64,000 bases of DNA from NCBI GenBank assembly GCA_963556495.2, contig OY747711.1, forward strand, positions 39,559,914-39,623,913. Direction: 5' to 3'. The translations under genes and the position numbers were made by a program. Positions 31,623 to 43,983 of the stretch are shown in pieces. The stretch comes from Valencia hispanica. Its lineage: Eukaryota > Chordata > Actinopteri > Cyprinodontiformes > Valenciidae. How positions within the stretch are numbered: position 1 is the first letter of the stretch; each line of letters opens with the position of its first letter. The notes under the pieces are model-generated. The model worked only from the letters and a program-made list of their open reading frames with translations. It was not told where the DNA came from and made no database searches.

Positions 31623-34290
31623 AATGTATCACAAAGCACCGTACAACCAAGTAAAATCTGAACAACTAAAGAAAAGATAATTTTCCTAGCGTTCTCTCGC
31701 TGATTCAACCAACATACACATGATAAGGAGTTCTGTTGTAACAGGCTGTTTTGAACCTGCTTCTCTGCTTTGGCCAGAGTTCAACAACTACAATCATTGA
31801 CCTCGTTTTCTGGGGTCACATTGCAGATAAATGTGACCAGTTTAGCACCACAGATAGCCAGTGACATACCCTCTTCTACAAAATGCTTTAGGACTGGATT
31901 AATGCACCTCCTTGGTGTCTCCAAGTGTTTTGTAAAAGGACCAAAGAGATGCGGGGGGTTGAAGCCAACCTCCCTTTTTATGTGCCTGACTCACAAAGCA
32001 ACGTAGTCACAGCCCTGCATCAGCTGAATTGTGTAGGGGCAAGCCAGCTTCACAGGTTGAGGAAGTGAAATAGATGTGTTAGATGGTTTGTGGGACCAGC
32101 CAGTTGCAGTAAGCATTTGCTTGGTCAGCAACAGGGTTGGCACACTGAGTTCTTCCGCTGTTAATGTTTTATAAGGAATACCATGAAGAAACTCTCTTTT
32201 TTTTTTTTTTTAAAGGGACATAAGTAGTCACTCTCTTTCTCCCGATCACATTTCTTTCATGACTGGGGCACCTCCATACTTGTAGATGCATCGTTTGGAA
32301 CTGTGCTGTAACAGCACCATCAAGGCAAATCATGATTATTTGTGTCCTGTGTATTTTTCTCCCCTCCATCTCCTGGATGGGGACTCAACTTTGCCTCTAA
32401 GCTGCTCTAGGGCCTCAGTATCTTTGGTAGTAGGCTACGTACTTGTTCAAGCAAATGTTCCCTGTGATTAAGATGAACAAGACAGTGTGCAGAACTGACT
32501 GATGCACATGTATTCTAAGAGTCTCCACAGCTCATATCTTAACATCAAACATTCAAGAAAATTTTGCCAAGAAACAGTGCCAGGATGCTCCTGGAAACAA
32601 ACTGAGTAAAGAGCAAAGAAAAGCAAATCTCTCTTTGTTTAAACTTTGTTGTTAATGTTGTGTTTTTGGCATATTCCTGTAAGAAAATAAAAAATATTTT
32701 ATTTCAAAAGATTTTTTACTGAGATTAAAAAGGCTCAGTTTCAAATTAATTTTAAAATAAAACAAGGTTTTTTGTGTCTTCTTTTGTAAGGAAATTCAGG
32801 CCAAGTTTTGGGCTATTACAAAAGTCTAACCTTGAAAATACACAGTGTGTCACTGTATGAAAACCTTGTCTGGAAAGATGATGCAAGATGGCAAATTTGG
32901 CAGAGAATAGAATTTTCTGACTGCACCATTGCTCAGAGTTTCCAGCTAAATGATCTTCAGCTGTTTTTTCATGTGCTTATTATGCTGAGGTCCTGTGTTG
33001 TCAGCAGCAATATTTGATTGACAGATGAGATAATGGCTATGTTCTAAAGAGGCGTTCTGTGCTGCACCTCTTACGAATTCTGAGTTGACAGGCACAAACC
33101 TTTATCCTCCTTTGTCAGATTCAAGTCTCTTTCTCCTTCCCACACCATCTTGCTCTTGATTTCCACCTATTTTTCTCAGACAATTTAAAACTTTGTCATT
33201 TATTAGGGGCAAAAATAGCAAGTAATCCAATAAACTAAATGTACAAATGAACAGGAAGAAATTGCAAAAGACTAAGAGTTTTAAAAGACTACTATTTCAA
33301 ATGAGCTTTTTCCAAGCAGATCCAGAAAAGTTTACTTGACCCAAAATTAACTGAATAAATGTTATGGCCAATTAGAGCTTATGTACAGTCTGACAGCCAC
33401 AGTAATCCTGTTTCTCGTCTCTAAAAACCTCATGCGTCATATTTTTTGCCTCGTACCAAGCCACCACCTTACTAAGCGAATCAGTCTGCAGAATGTAAGG
33501 ACAAGGAAAAAATGTTGGGTCTCGAGTTGTCATCTTTCAGGGACATAAACTAATTACCCCTTTAGTCCAAAAAGAGTTCCTGTGACTTCTTAGGCCACAT
33601 CAGGCATCATACATGTCATTCTCTCTGACAACTCTCCATTTGATACATCAGGCTCTCTAACCTCAGTTGTTCACTTCCTCAGTGAAACCCTCATCTGTTC
33701 CTCTGCTGCTTCTCTCCTGCTTTGTCTTTTTTAATACTCCTTACATGTAGTTTGCCCTCTGCTCTTTGTCACATTAACCTTCCTTCTGTCATTTTGGTTT
33801 TATACCTGCTCTTTTATGAAGTATTTCCCACCCTCCAGTTGTTAGTCTGTAATTTTCCGACCAAAAATGTTTTCCCGACTGACGCTGACCCTGTCTGCAA
33901 CCCCTAAATATTTTCCTCTGTCTCATCTGCATGTTTGGCATGTCTTTTTGAAATCTTTTCTTTAAACTGCCTGAGCCTTTTCAGAAGAACTATGTGATAA
34001 ATTCCACATGAGGTGGCTGGACTGGATATGGGAGAAGTTACAAGCTGCACAAAGTTTAGACAGGACTTTGAAATCATTAATCCATTTTGATTTTGTTTAC
34101 TTGTTTTATGGTTCAATTCAAGCATAAAAATAATCTGTTAGATTAAGAAACACATACTACTTTGAAAGGTTACTGTGTGTGTAAACATATTTTTCTCTAT
34201 TTTCTTTTTTGTCCGATTTAAAATGATTATATTGATACATTTCAAAATCAGATTTCAAATTAATTTCAAAATGCAGTTTTCAAATGATGT
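31623..34290. other. Non-coding, poly-T run, nothing recognised
   Basis: A poly-T run is at 32198-32212. The stretch 31770-32150 is less A/T-rich and has a weakly protein-like minus-strand frame that I could not assign. No exon with good splice sites or known domain is visible. Confidence 0.5.
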
Positions 34291-34294
34291 TGAC

Positions 34295-34575
34295 ATTTAT
34301 CTATCCATCGTCGTTACCTGCATGTCCTTGCCTATCTCCAGCAGTCATTTGGTGAAAGTCACAGGGCAACACAGAAACACTTAACCATTCACATGCATAC
34401 ACTCATAATTAAGGACAATCTAGAGACCAATAAGCCTAACAGTTATGTTTTTGGACTGTAGGAGGAAGGCAGAATACCTGGAGAGAACCCACACATGCAT
34501 GGAGAGAAAATGCAAACTCCATACAGAAAGACCCATTTCAAACCCAGGACAATTCTTGCTGTACAGCTACAGTGC
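34295..34575. repeat. Common dispersed teleost repeat
   Basis: The string series cacagggcaacacagaaaca, ttaaggacaatctagagacc, tgtttttggactgtaggagg and agagaacccacacatgcatg is a very common repeat in fish genomes. A separate short piece of similar character (gatggcgacctgtccagggt) lies at 34807-34830. The class is not established from this window. Confidence 0.6.
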
Positions 34576-34885
34576 AACAGTTTTCATTTAAATAGGGGAA
34601 AAAGATATCCAAACCAACCTGGACCTGTGTGAAAATGTATGTGTCCCATTTGGTAAATCAATTAAATAGAACCTCTCTGACAACATCAAGTACGATAAAT
34701 ATCTCATAAATAAATACATCATGCCCCGATCTAAAGAAATTCAAGAACAGATGAAAACCAAAGTCATTCACATGTATTATTCTGGAAAATGTTTCAAATC
34801 CCTTCGATGGATGGCGACCTGTCCAGGGTGTACCCTGCCTTTTGCCCAATTACTGCTTGAGATCATGTTTGTGTTGATACTCTCT

Positions 34886-35317
34886 TAATCTAACCTGGCA
34901 AGCCATCCCATATATTTAAAGTCCTTGTGGCGGAGCCTACGGTTGTCTTTCAAACTGTTTCAAGCACCAATCAGAGCAACGAACAACGTGATGTGTTAAT
35001 AGCGACGGAAATCAGTCAACGGGGCAGTCCGCCACACACAGTCGAAGAAAAAGCGCTTCAAACATCAACAACCTATGTTTTTTTTTGTTGTTTATTTAGA
35101 ATATCTGGTGCACTAAAAACAGACTTTCCCTGAGCAGGCGCTATCTTTGTTGTTGCCCAACGTCTCTCTACAAACATAGAGTGCTGTTATTGGCCTGGCC
35201 TACTCTTAGCCGAGCCAATGGTAGACCTGCTGAGGCTACAATGGAATGTGGCTAGACCAACCTGCAGAAGCAGAGGTTTTGCTACTACTACGGTTTGTCT
35301 AGATTTCTAGGCTAGTC
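34886..35317. repeat. Possible MITE
   Basis: The segment opens ctaacctggcaagcc and closes with the complement of gactagcctagaaatctag, a weak inverted-repeat match of about 7 of 9 bases. Its interior is more G/C-rich than the flanks. This is a tentative call. Confidence 0.3.
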
Positions 35318-36448
35318 TTAATCATCATACCATAAGAATCTCATCTTAGAATATCATGTATATTCTGGGGGTTTTGCTAAAGTACTTCACTTGATTGCAA
35401 CCTTTGTCCCAACATGTTCAGGTACTCTTACATCATATTTTATCCATTGCCCACAAGTTTGGAAACGACAAGCTTAAACTTTCCACATTACTGCCTCTAC
35501 TATCTGTGTTTTTGAAATTTTCCATCAAACCCTGTCAGAGGTCTCTGCTAAAACTGCAGGATTTATCTCTCCAAACCTTCCTTTTTCACTTTACTTGGTG
35601 GTCCAAAACAATTGTATCGTCTATTAAAATCTGTCCATTTTGCGAAAGAGCTACAGTCACTGTGTCTGTTTTCCTTACTGTTGGCCTGATTACCGGGCGT
35701 TTTACCAGCACAGAATTGTCATCCTAGTCAAACTTCCCCAGGATGAAGTGTTTTGACTTCCCCGTTGAATCATGCTTGGCTTGTCTGTGTAACCCAACTC
35801 TTGACATATTTTGGCATTTCTGCAGAATTCTGTAGCAATGATGCCACCTCATCTCCTTCTCCTTAACTATGCAGTATGCTAGCGTGTCTTCTCTCTGCCT
35901 CACAAATAACCGACCTCAGACCCTATTTTTCTCATTCTGAGAGTGTGTTTATGCTCAGGAATTCACCCATCTCAGGCTGCTATTCATCATCTCCTCCTGT
36001 GACCTGGATATAATTCCACCATCATGCAGTGCAGGAAGGTGGAGCCTCTTGAGTATGTAAGAGCGTCTCTTATGATCTTCCTCACCAGGATGCAACTACT
36101 ACGAGCAGACACTTAAATGCAACTGGAAGAGCAATTAGACCCTACACGTGTCCTTTTTACATATCTCTTTCTCCTGTTTTCCAGATAAATCCTTTTTAAC
36201 CTTCACTTGTAATGAAGTAAGGTAGAGCATTGTAGTACATAGAGCATCGTGAAGGTGGATCTATGTCTTTTTTTAGCTGATGAGTTTGATTAATTAATGT
36301 TCATTAAAGATACAAATTAGTGGTGTCATTTAACAAGCAGATGCGTAAATGTCCACATCAGGAGTAACACTAAAAACTAGGGATGCATTGGTTTGAAAAT
36401 TTGGGCTGAAATGTATTCAGCCCAAATTTTCAATATTCGACATTGCTG
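35318..36448. other. Non-coding, with one perfect hairpin
   Basis: No exon or transposon is recognised. A perfect 16-bp inverted repeat with a 5-nt loop lies at 36395-36431. Confidence 0.5.
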
Positions 36449-36603
<155 letters not shown>

Positions 36604-36727
36604 AGGATTGATTACATCACAAGAGGCACAAGAATCAAGCTGATCAACTGGTAATAGTAAACACTGTTTAAAGAAACTTGATTAAAAACACGAATAAACT
36701 GGATAAAGGAACAACAAAATTTGATGG

Positions 36728-38524
36728 ATGGACGTACTGAATAGATGTCCTGCCAATAATAATGCACGGACTCTATTTGCAACAGTGGAAAGACTAACTA
36801 ATCCTTCAGTGACAGTAGCCCCTGAACTAAACTCTACCAGGGCCTTCAATGAATTTACCAGCTTTTTCACTGAAAAGATTCTAACAATTAGACGGTCAAT
36901 CTGTACCTCAATATCGAACCCACAACCAGTGCTATCCCCAATCAACAACAATGTAGAGATAATGTCTGAATTCCACGAATTAAACCAGAACAGCCTTGAA
37001 AAAATCATTATCCAATTAAGCTCCTCCTCCTGCTGTCTTGATATCCTACCCACAGCTTTTCTAAAGAAGGTTCTTCCTGTTATTGGTTCTGATCTTGTTC
37101 AAATAGTGAACTCATCACTGCTATCAGGTGTCTTCCCTCAGGCTTTAAAAACAGCAGTTATTAAACCACTGCTAAAGAAGAGAAATCTGGACAACACGTT
37201 AATGCAGAACTATAGGCCAATCTCTAATCTCCCATTCATCAGTAAGATTATTGAAAAAGCTGTGTTTCAGCAGTTAAATGGCTTCATAGCAATGACAAAC
37301 CGTTTTGATGCTTTTCAGTCTGGTTTGCGCGCTCACCACAGCACCGAAACGGTCCTCGTCAAAGTATTTAATGACATTCGCATAAATACAGACTGTGGAA
37401 GAACCACAGTGCTGGTTCTGTTGGACCTCAGTGCAGCATTTGACACTGTTGATCATGATATTTTATTGGAACGACTGGAGAGCTGGGTCGGACTCTCCGG
37501 TACAGTACTTGGCTGGTTCGAGTCTTACCTAAAGAACAGGGACTTCTATGTTTCAATAGGAAACTTTTCATCAGAACGAACAGAAATCACATGTGGGGTG
37601 CCCCAGGGCTCCATCCTGGGGCCCCTCTTATTTAATATCTACATGCTCCCACTAGGCAAGATTATAGCAACCAATAACATTAGCTACCATAACTACGCAG
37701 ATGACACTCAGCTCTACATTACAATGTCACCAGGTGACTCTGAACCCATTCAAACCCTAAATCAATGCATTGACCAAATAAATGGATGGATGTGCCATAA
37801 CTTTCTCCAGCTGTATAGAAACAAAACTGAAGTGATTATTTTTTGACCCAAGGAGGAACGATCAAGAGTCAGCACACAGCTTCAATTAATACAGCTAGAA
37901 ACTACTGATCAGGTTCGAAACCTAGGTGTAGTAATGGACTCAGACCTGAACCTCCAGGGTCACATAAAGGCAATAACAAGGTCAGCGTTCTATCACCTGA
38001 AGAACATCTCTAGGATTAAAGGACTGATTTTGCAACACGACCTAGAAAAACTCATCCATGCGTTTATCTTTAGTCGGATTGATTACTGCAACAGCATCTT
38101 CACAGGTCTGCCTAAAAAGTCAATCAGACACCTGCAGCTGATCCAGAACGCTGCCGCTCGCGTCCTCACTAGAACCAGGAAAGTAGAGCACATCACCTCA
38201 GTTCTAAAGTTCTTACACTGGCTCCCTGTAGCTCAGAGAATAGACTTTAAAATACTTTTACTAGTTTATAAATCATTACATGGCTTAGCACCAAAATATG
38301 TTGAAGACCTGTTGTCATGGTACCAACCACCAAGACCACTCATGTCCTCCAACTCTAGCCTACTAAACATCCCTAGACTCAGAACTAAACATGGAGAAGC
38401 AGCTTTCAGTTTTTATGCTCCCCTTATCTGGAACAGACTTCCTGACGAGTGTAGAGCTGCTGAAACTCTGAACTGCTTTAAATCGAGACTAAAAATCCAT
38501 CTGTTTAGAATTGCCTTTGAGTAA
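36728..38524 (+). pseudogene. L2 reverse transcriptase, one in-frame stop
   Basis: The frame is open for 372 codons to 37843, where a TGA (37843-37845) replaces the Gly codon found in the 16.5-kb copy, and then stays open to 38524. RT motifs are complete. Fingers: [20 protein letters not shown] and [15 protein letters not shown]. Motif [21 protein letters not shown]. Motif [21 protein letters not shown]. Motif [11 protein letters not shown] at about 37695, with both Asp residues. The C-terminus has [20 protein letters not shown] and [20 protein letters not shown]. The enzyme would copy LINE RNA at a nicked target. The endonuclease lies in the missing 5' part, so even read-through would not give an autonomous element. 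Confidence 0.92.
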
Positions 38525-38749
38525 ATGCTTGATGTCATATGTATGAAATGTGTTCATGCTCTCTTGCTTTTTTTATTTTTCTCTTGCTTTATTGTGTATC
38601 ATGTGTAATGTGTGTTTCTTTTATGTTTTTTTTTTTAAATCACCAAATCATGTAAAGCACCTTGAATTACCCTGCTGTTGAAAGTGTGCTATACAAATAA
38701 AATTGCCTTGCCTTGCCTTGCCTTGCCTTGCCTTGCCTTGCCTTGCCAT
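36728..38749 (+). mobile_element. CR1/L2-clade LINE, 5'-truncated, nearly intact RT, (TTGCC)n tail
   Basis: Coding sequence covers 36728-38524. A 3' untranslated region follows and is nearly identical to that of the minus-strand copy at 16333-16509. The tail is about nine TTGCC units (38704-38747). The endonuclease is missing because of 5' truncation. Similarity to the 16.3-kb copy is very high by eye, so the family has moved recently in this lineage. Confidence 0.93.
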
Positions 38750-41006
38750 GTTATTCTTTACATTACAGAAATATCTGAAGTGAGTTTGATTTTAGAAAGA
38801 CTTCTGACTAGGAGCTTCAAAAAGAAAACTCCCAGGACCCATAGGATTCTCCCAGGATTTTGTTCCTCAGTTTCAAATATAAAAATGTTTGTAAAAGTCA
38901 ACTGATCCAAACCATATAGGATTAATCCTATATTCCAATGAAGGATTAATCCTGTATTTAAAACTAATTACTTCTTTTGTAGTTGGCTACCGTTTTGCAA
39001 ATTCATACTCATCACTCACAGTTGTGATATTACAGTTAGTGCTGCACTGTATTTTTGTAAAGGAGTTGGACACATTAAATCTAAAGTAAACATGTCCCCC
39101 CGCTATTATGAATATTAAAAATAACAATGTGCATTACTTCTCTAAATTGGATATACTGATTTATTCCACATTGACAGTGCTATCTAGATATCAGAATAAC
39201 AAAGAGAAGCTGAGTCAACTTGTGGTCAGTGTGATCACACTCAGTTTACCTAGTTCTTCTTCCCTGCTTTGGTCATCTGACTCAGAGACCTGCCAAGCCA
39301 GCTGTTCTTCATTCTCAATTATCTCCAGATAAGCCAGCTCGAAGTGAAACTTTGTCAGGTTTTCTGTTACTTTGTTGTCACTAAAGCAACTCTGCTTGAA
39401 TGTTTTGGGGTTGTTATTTTTCATTCCAGAGCTTGGCCTGTTTGGAACTTAAATGTTTTATTTAGCCTCAAACAGTTTCCCCATTGTGTGATAAGCTGAC
39501 ATCGAGAAGGTGAGTACAACTGTTTGTCTGGTGAGATTATTTAAATCGAAAACTAAGACACAGACTACTCGGATGCAGTTAATTTGTTTTTCTCATAAAA
39601 TCAGTGTTACATAGCTGTGAGATATCTTGAATAAAAGTTGCATACATTTTTACAACATGGGCCAAATGTTAAAATGAATGAATTTCATTTGAATTTATCA
39701 GAACTAAACTAAACTTTGACACACTTATGTTTACAAGTTAAGAGCACTTCAGTGTTTTAAACATGAACCAAAAAAATTCTGAGTAGCTTTTTGTTATATG
39801 GAAGGTTGGGGGGGATTTAAATAATCTATTACATTCAAACTTCTCTCTTCTAGCTTGTTTTTATATATATATATATTTTGTCTCACCTAAATTTCAAGGT
39901 CTCCCATATAAAAGTGCTTACTGAAATGGTAAATGTGTGTAATTCTGTAGTTTAAGAAGATGGTTACATGCACATGTCAACTACCCTGACTTATTCAGCT
40001 AAGGGTTGGACTTATAAGAAAACTGATTTAACAGAGGACATGCACTTTGTCTACTGGTGAGGTAACCTGTGTTTACTGGTGGGAATGGTGGTGTATATCA
40101 TATAAAGAGCAGGTTGCAGTTTAGAGCCCCCATTAAACCACTGTTTAAAGAAATATATTAGGAACCTTTTCTAATTAAAAAGTTAGTCATTATTTTGGCT
40201 TTTGGAGTCATTTTTGTGAGGAAAAAGTAACCTCTGCCAGACCAGACGTGACTTGGCTTAAGGGAGACCTGTCAGCTAGATCGATAGAAAACTAGGGATT
40301 TTAATGCAGTCTCTGACACAGAAGAAACTCTAAATGTTCACGACACACATGATGGAATGTAACCATACAGCTATGAGCTGGCTGTATGCCCCAGAGAGGA
40401 GAAAGAGACCAGGGGGAGAATTGATGGGCAAAACATTGCTAAGCGAAGCTAACATTATTAATGTAGCATCCCCGGTTGAAAAGAGGGTCTGTCAAACTGA
40501 TGGTTCACAATCATTTTCATTAAACAGCTTTGCATATGGATCTTCTCACTTCTTTTCATTCCTTTCACTGTGAGCAGCCTGCACAGCTAGCAACAACATA
40601 CTAAGTCAGGAGTCGGAGTTCCAGGAATTTTGTTCAGCTTTGGTTACTCTAACAGAGGATGCCATCTTGAATCGTTTGGATGATGTTTTTGAAATGATCC
40701 CAGGCTCAGCATTCAGACTAATTCTGTCCGGCATAACCCCCGGAGTTATTGCTGATATGCTTTCAGACTCATCCAGCGTAATTTGAAAGAGAATGGCAGA
40801 AGAAGCCCTGGTTGGTGGTTAGATAAAAGTCAATAAGGGGAGAATTACTTAAACACGTTCTGTGTTATTTATGAATGCTTTTTATTGATTGTTTGTATCT
40901 AAACTCCAACCGGGGCTTCTTTCACCAGTCTCATTACAGACATGGAGCCCCGGGCAGCTTTATGCCTAGAACAATGATGCAACACCAGTTGATTGGATTT
41001 AGACAG
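38750..41006. other. Non-coding, with a pair of inverted arms
   Basis: A short TA run lies at 39862-39876. Inverted arms of about 26 bp lie at 40800-40826 and 40896-40922. No exon is recognised. Confidence 0.5.
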
Positions 41007-41600
41007 TGATGAGAGGAGATTTTTAAGTGGAAGCCTGCACCTTGCGCTGCTGTCTGCTAACTCCTCTCTCCCAGTTGGTTTATCCTTGGCAGAGTATAAA
41101 AAGAATTACACATTCACACAATATATATGTTTGGGCATGCATGGGGAGAGATTCTTACCAAAATCATCTCCAAAGAAATCTTCCTCATAAATGCCTTTTA
41201 TTACTATACAAAGTTATTGCAAAACATTCTGAGAGACAGCCTCTCTTACAGGATACAATCAGCTCAATAATACATATTCATATAGATGCAAAGTGTGCCT
41301 GTAGTCCGTCCCTAATAGGTTAAGCCCCTTTTAATATATTCCTTTTGGTTGCTAAGCAGAAAACCTTCCTTCTCCCAACAGATATTTCCTGTTTTTTCTT
41401 CAGAGAATCGTGACCCATTGTCTAACTCAAATCCTGTTCTTAACAGTTTAGTCCATTTAATCGTGACCGTTCCTTTCTGACCCATGGGTCACATCCTGTG
41501 CTAACACTTTTCTGCATTTAGTTAATTATTTTAGCACACAACCCCTTCACCTTTTGGCCTGTGTATTCATTCAATGCTTGTTTAAAATTTTTTATTTACA
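41007..41600 (-). repeat. 3' LTR of the endogenous retrovirus
   Basis: 594 bp; on the minus strand it starts TGTAAATAAA and ends CTCTCATCA. A TATA-like TATATTAA (complement of 41332-41339) precedes an AATAAA (41197-41202) by about 130 bp, which sets U3, R and U5. Relative to the 5' LTR it lacks 27 bp between two copies of a gctg-type short repeat near 41055. Confidence 0.92.
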
Positions 41601-41601
41601 A

Positions 41602-41615
41602 TAATCCCTCTTTTC
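41602..41615 (-). promoter_or_regulatory. Polypurine tract of the endogenous retrovirus
   Basis: On the minus strand GAAAAGAGGGATTAT lies directly before the 3' LTR. This is the expected position and composition of the plus-strand primer. Confidence 0.7.
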
Positions 41616-41652
41616 AACTGCTAATATTTTAGAGGTAAATCTACTATTACTC

Positions 41653-43346
41653 TTACTCCTGTAATTCCACCTGTTCCATTTCTTTTATAGGAACTAACAT
41701 GTATTGTTCTCTAAGTGGTGTTTGTGAGATCCTTTTCTTTACCATAATTTTGAAACACGGTATTAGGCAACATGTCAGCAGGAAAAATATTAACATCAAA
41801 ATTCCTAGGAAAGCCACTACCTTACAGAGTAAGGACATCCATCCTCCAAAAAACAACCAGTTCATCCATTGTGGAGTATCTGCATTTACAAAGTCTGCAT
41901 TTTGGGCTTTGGCAACTGTGCGCATTTTAGAGAGAGCATTATCTATGTCGTTTTCATCTCCAGAATTATCTGGGATGTAGCTGCAGCATGTCTCATTAAG
42001 GTGCACACAAATTCCACCTTGGGCTGCCGTCCAGAAATCTAACACCATCCTATTTTGAAGTATCATCAACCTTATGGCTTTCATCTCTTTATTGTTGGAT
42101 TCCCATGCACTAATTGAGGCATTCATGAATAACGAGAAACGATAAGCTTGGGTTTTCACTCTCAACATGACTTCTCCAACCCCTATTGAGGAAATCAGTG
42201 ATCCAATTATTTTCTTAGCTTTGGTCCATAATTTATTGTCGTCTGGGACATCACTACCCCAAACACTGTCATGCTTTTGAACTTCTATTTTGCTTAGAGA
42301 CCGTTTATTCCTACTTTCATTTTTATCCGAATCTGTTTTGTGGTAATTATGAACGTGTGATCAGTTAATCCTACTGGCGCGCATACTCCACCCCAATGAT
42401 CAGGCAAATACACATACACCTTGTGTCCGCATAGCCAATATATGTCATCTACTGGTTTCGTGCCCTTTTTCCCAGGTAACGCTGCATTATCCCAGTTTAC
42501 AAACGAATATTTTCCTACGGGGGGAGAACTGGTAGAATACAAAGAACTAATATTACACGGACAGGTCTCATTTTGATCTAAGGTTTGACTTGTAGTGTAA
42601 CTACTAAGGACACACTTTTTAGGGGTGTACAATTTTTGGCATCTAAATGGAGACAATCGTCCTAGATTCCTTGTCCCGTTGCTTTGAAAACAAGCTGGAA
42701 AAGTCATAGAGGATTTTAAATGTGCAACCCCCGGAAAGGATTGTGGAAACGTTGCAAGTGGTTCAAGTGCAGTAAGGAGTTTATACGCTGTGAAATTTTG
42801 ATGACACAAGTAGTACACTAAAGTACAGTTGTTCCAGTTAATCTGATGATGCCCATAGCGCTTAACATCAGTCTGGAATACACAAAAAGAACTCCTAAAT
42901 GACAATGGGAATGGATCCAATACGGGTTGAGAGGAGCTCTTTGGCATGATAGAACACACATAGCAGTTAGAATAATTCTTCGATCTTGCAAGAACCTCCA
43001 CATAGTTATACCACTGATTAAGATGGTATCCATGCAGAGGGTCTTCATCTTTAATGCCTAAATGAGGGTCTAATACCCATCTTTTGCCACGTTGTATTAT
43101 CCGGCTATCTGAGTGGTTTTCGGAATTTATCGAGCTGTTAGGACGCAGGCGGTTGTCTGTGTTTTGGCAGGAAGCCGCATGTCTGTAGGGCCAGTCGCAA
43201 TTCAGAAGCAATATAACATTCAATATTAATAATGGTACAAAAACCACGTAGCTTACAACAGTCCAATTAGTCCAAATAGGATCAGTTAGGGGATTTCTTC
43301 CCAACCTCCTGTAGCTAAACATTTTCAATCTGTATAATTTGCACAA
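41653..43346 (-). pseudogene. env: Retroviral envelope glycoprotein (SU and TM), frame-broken
   Basis: The SU part is a 350-codon frame (43346-42294). A hydrophobic leader at about residues 29-49 makes the leader unusually long. About ten Asn-x-Ser/Thr sites follow, with a CYVC (C-x-x-C) near residue 130. A frame change just before the SU/TM junction ends this frame, and a basic tetrapeptide typical of furin cleavage is visible in the neighbouring frame. The TM part (42168-41653, 171 codons, with more in frame upstream) has LQNRMVLDFWTAAQGG followed by a C-x6-CC motif (CVHLNETCC). A membrane span at about residues 106-141 and a tail of about 30 residues follow. The gene is in the normal place after pol. 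It is not intact here. Confidence 0.9.
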
Positions 43347-43983
43347 AACCTTAAGATTTAAAACAAATTTTAAATAGAATGTAAATGATAAAAAATATGA
43401 GCATTAAAATTAAATACACTTAAAGACAGCGGGCCTTCTTTTAGCAAAACTGGTAATACTCTGTACTGCCCCTAGGAAAATGTGACCTTTTCTCAGCCTG
43501 CTTATTCCAAAATCATGATGCTGCCGGGTCTTTTGTTTTTTTTCTAAAATAGTGATGCAGCTGCAGTTATTTTAAAAAATGCAAATAACAAAATCTTTAA
43601 AAGGTACGTAGATAAAATCAAGCTAAGATAAAATATTATATAAATGATAAGATGTAAATAAGATAAAATGTGAAGATGCTCTTCAGTTTCTGTTTGCTGT
43701 CCTCCACTGGCTCGAGGGTGCTGCAGAAACTTCTTTTCTTTTGATCTTCAGAGAATAGTCAACCAGTCTTTATAAAATGTATATGTTTAAAAAAAAAATG
43801 TTTTTCAGGCTTAAGAATTAAGTACCCCCTACCCTCTTTAGGAGTGATCTAACCCCTGATCACTTCTCCCCGACAGATTTTCTTCAGAGAATAAAAGCCG
43901 GGCTCGATAGCACCTAAGAACTTTTACTCTCCCTCTGTTGTCTTCTTCAGGGCCTCCCTTACTTTTGCGAGGGACCGTTGTGG
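43347..43983 (-). other. pol-env intergenic region of the endogenous retrovirus
   Basis: No long frame. A run of A on the plus strand is at about 43790-43799. It separates the end of integrase from the envelope start and would be expected to hold the envelope splice acceptor, which I cannot place with confidence. Confidence 0.5.

Noticed and set aside
31770..32150. Minus-strand protein-like stretch (LVTFICNVTPENEV and neighbours)
   Set aside because: Contains stops, no splice sites and no domain I can identify; left as unassigned.
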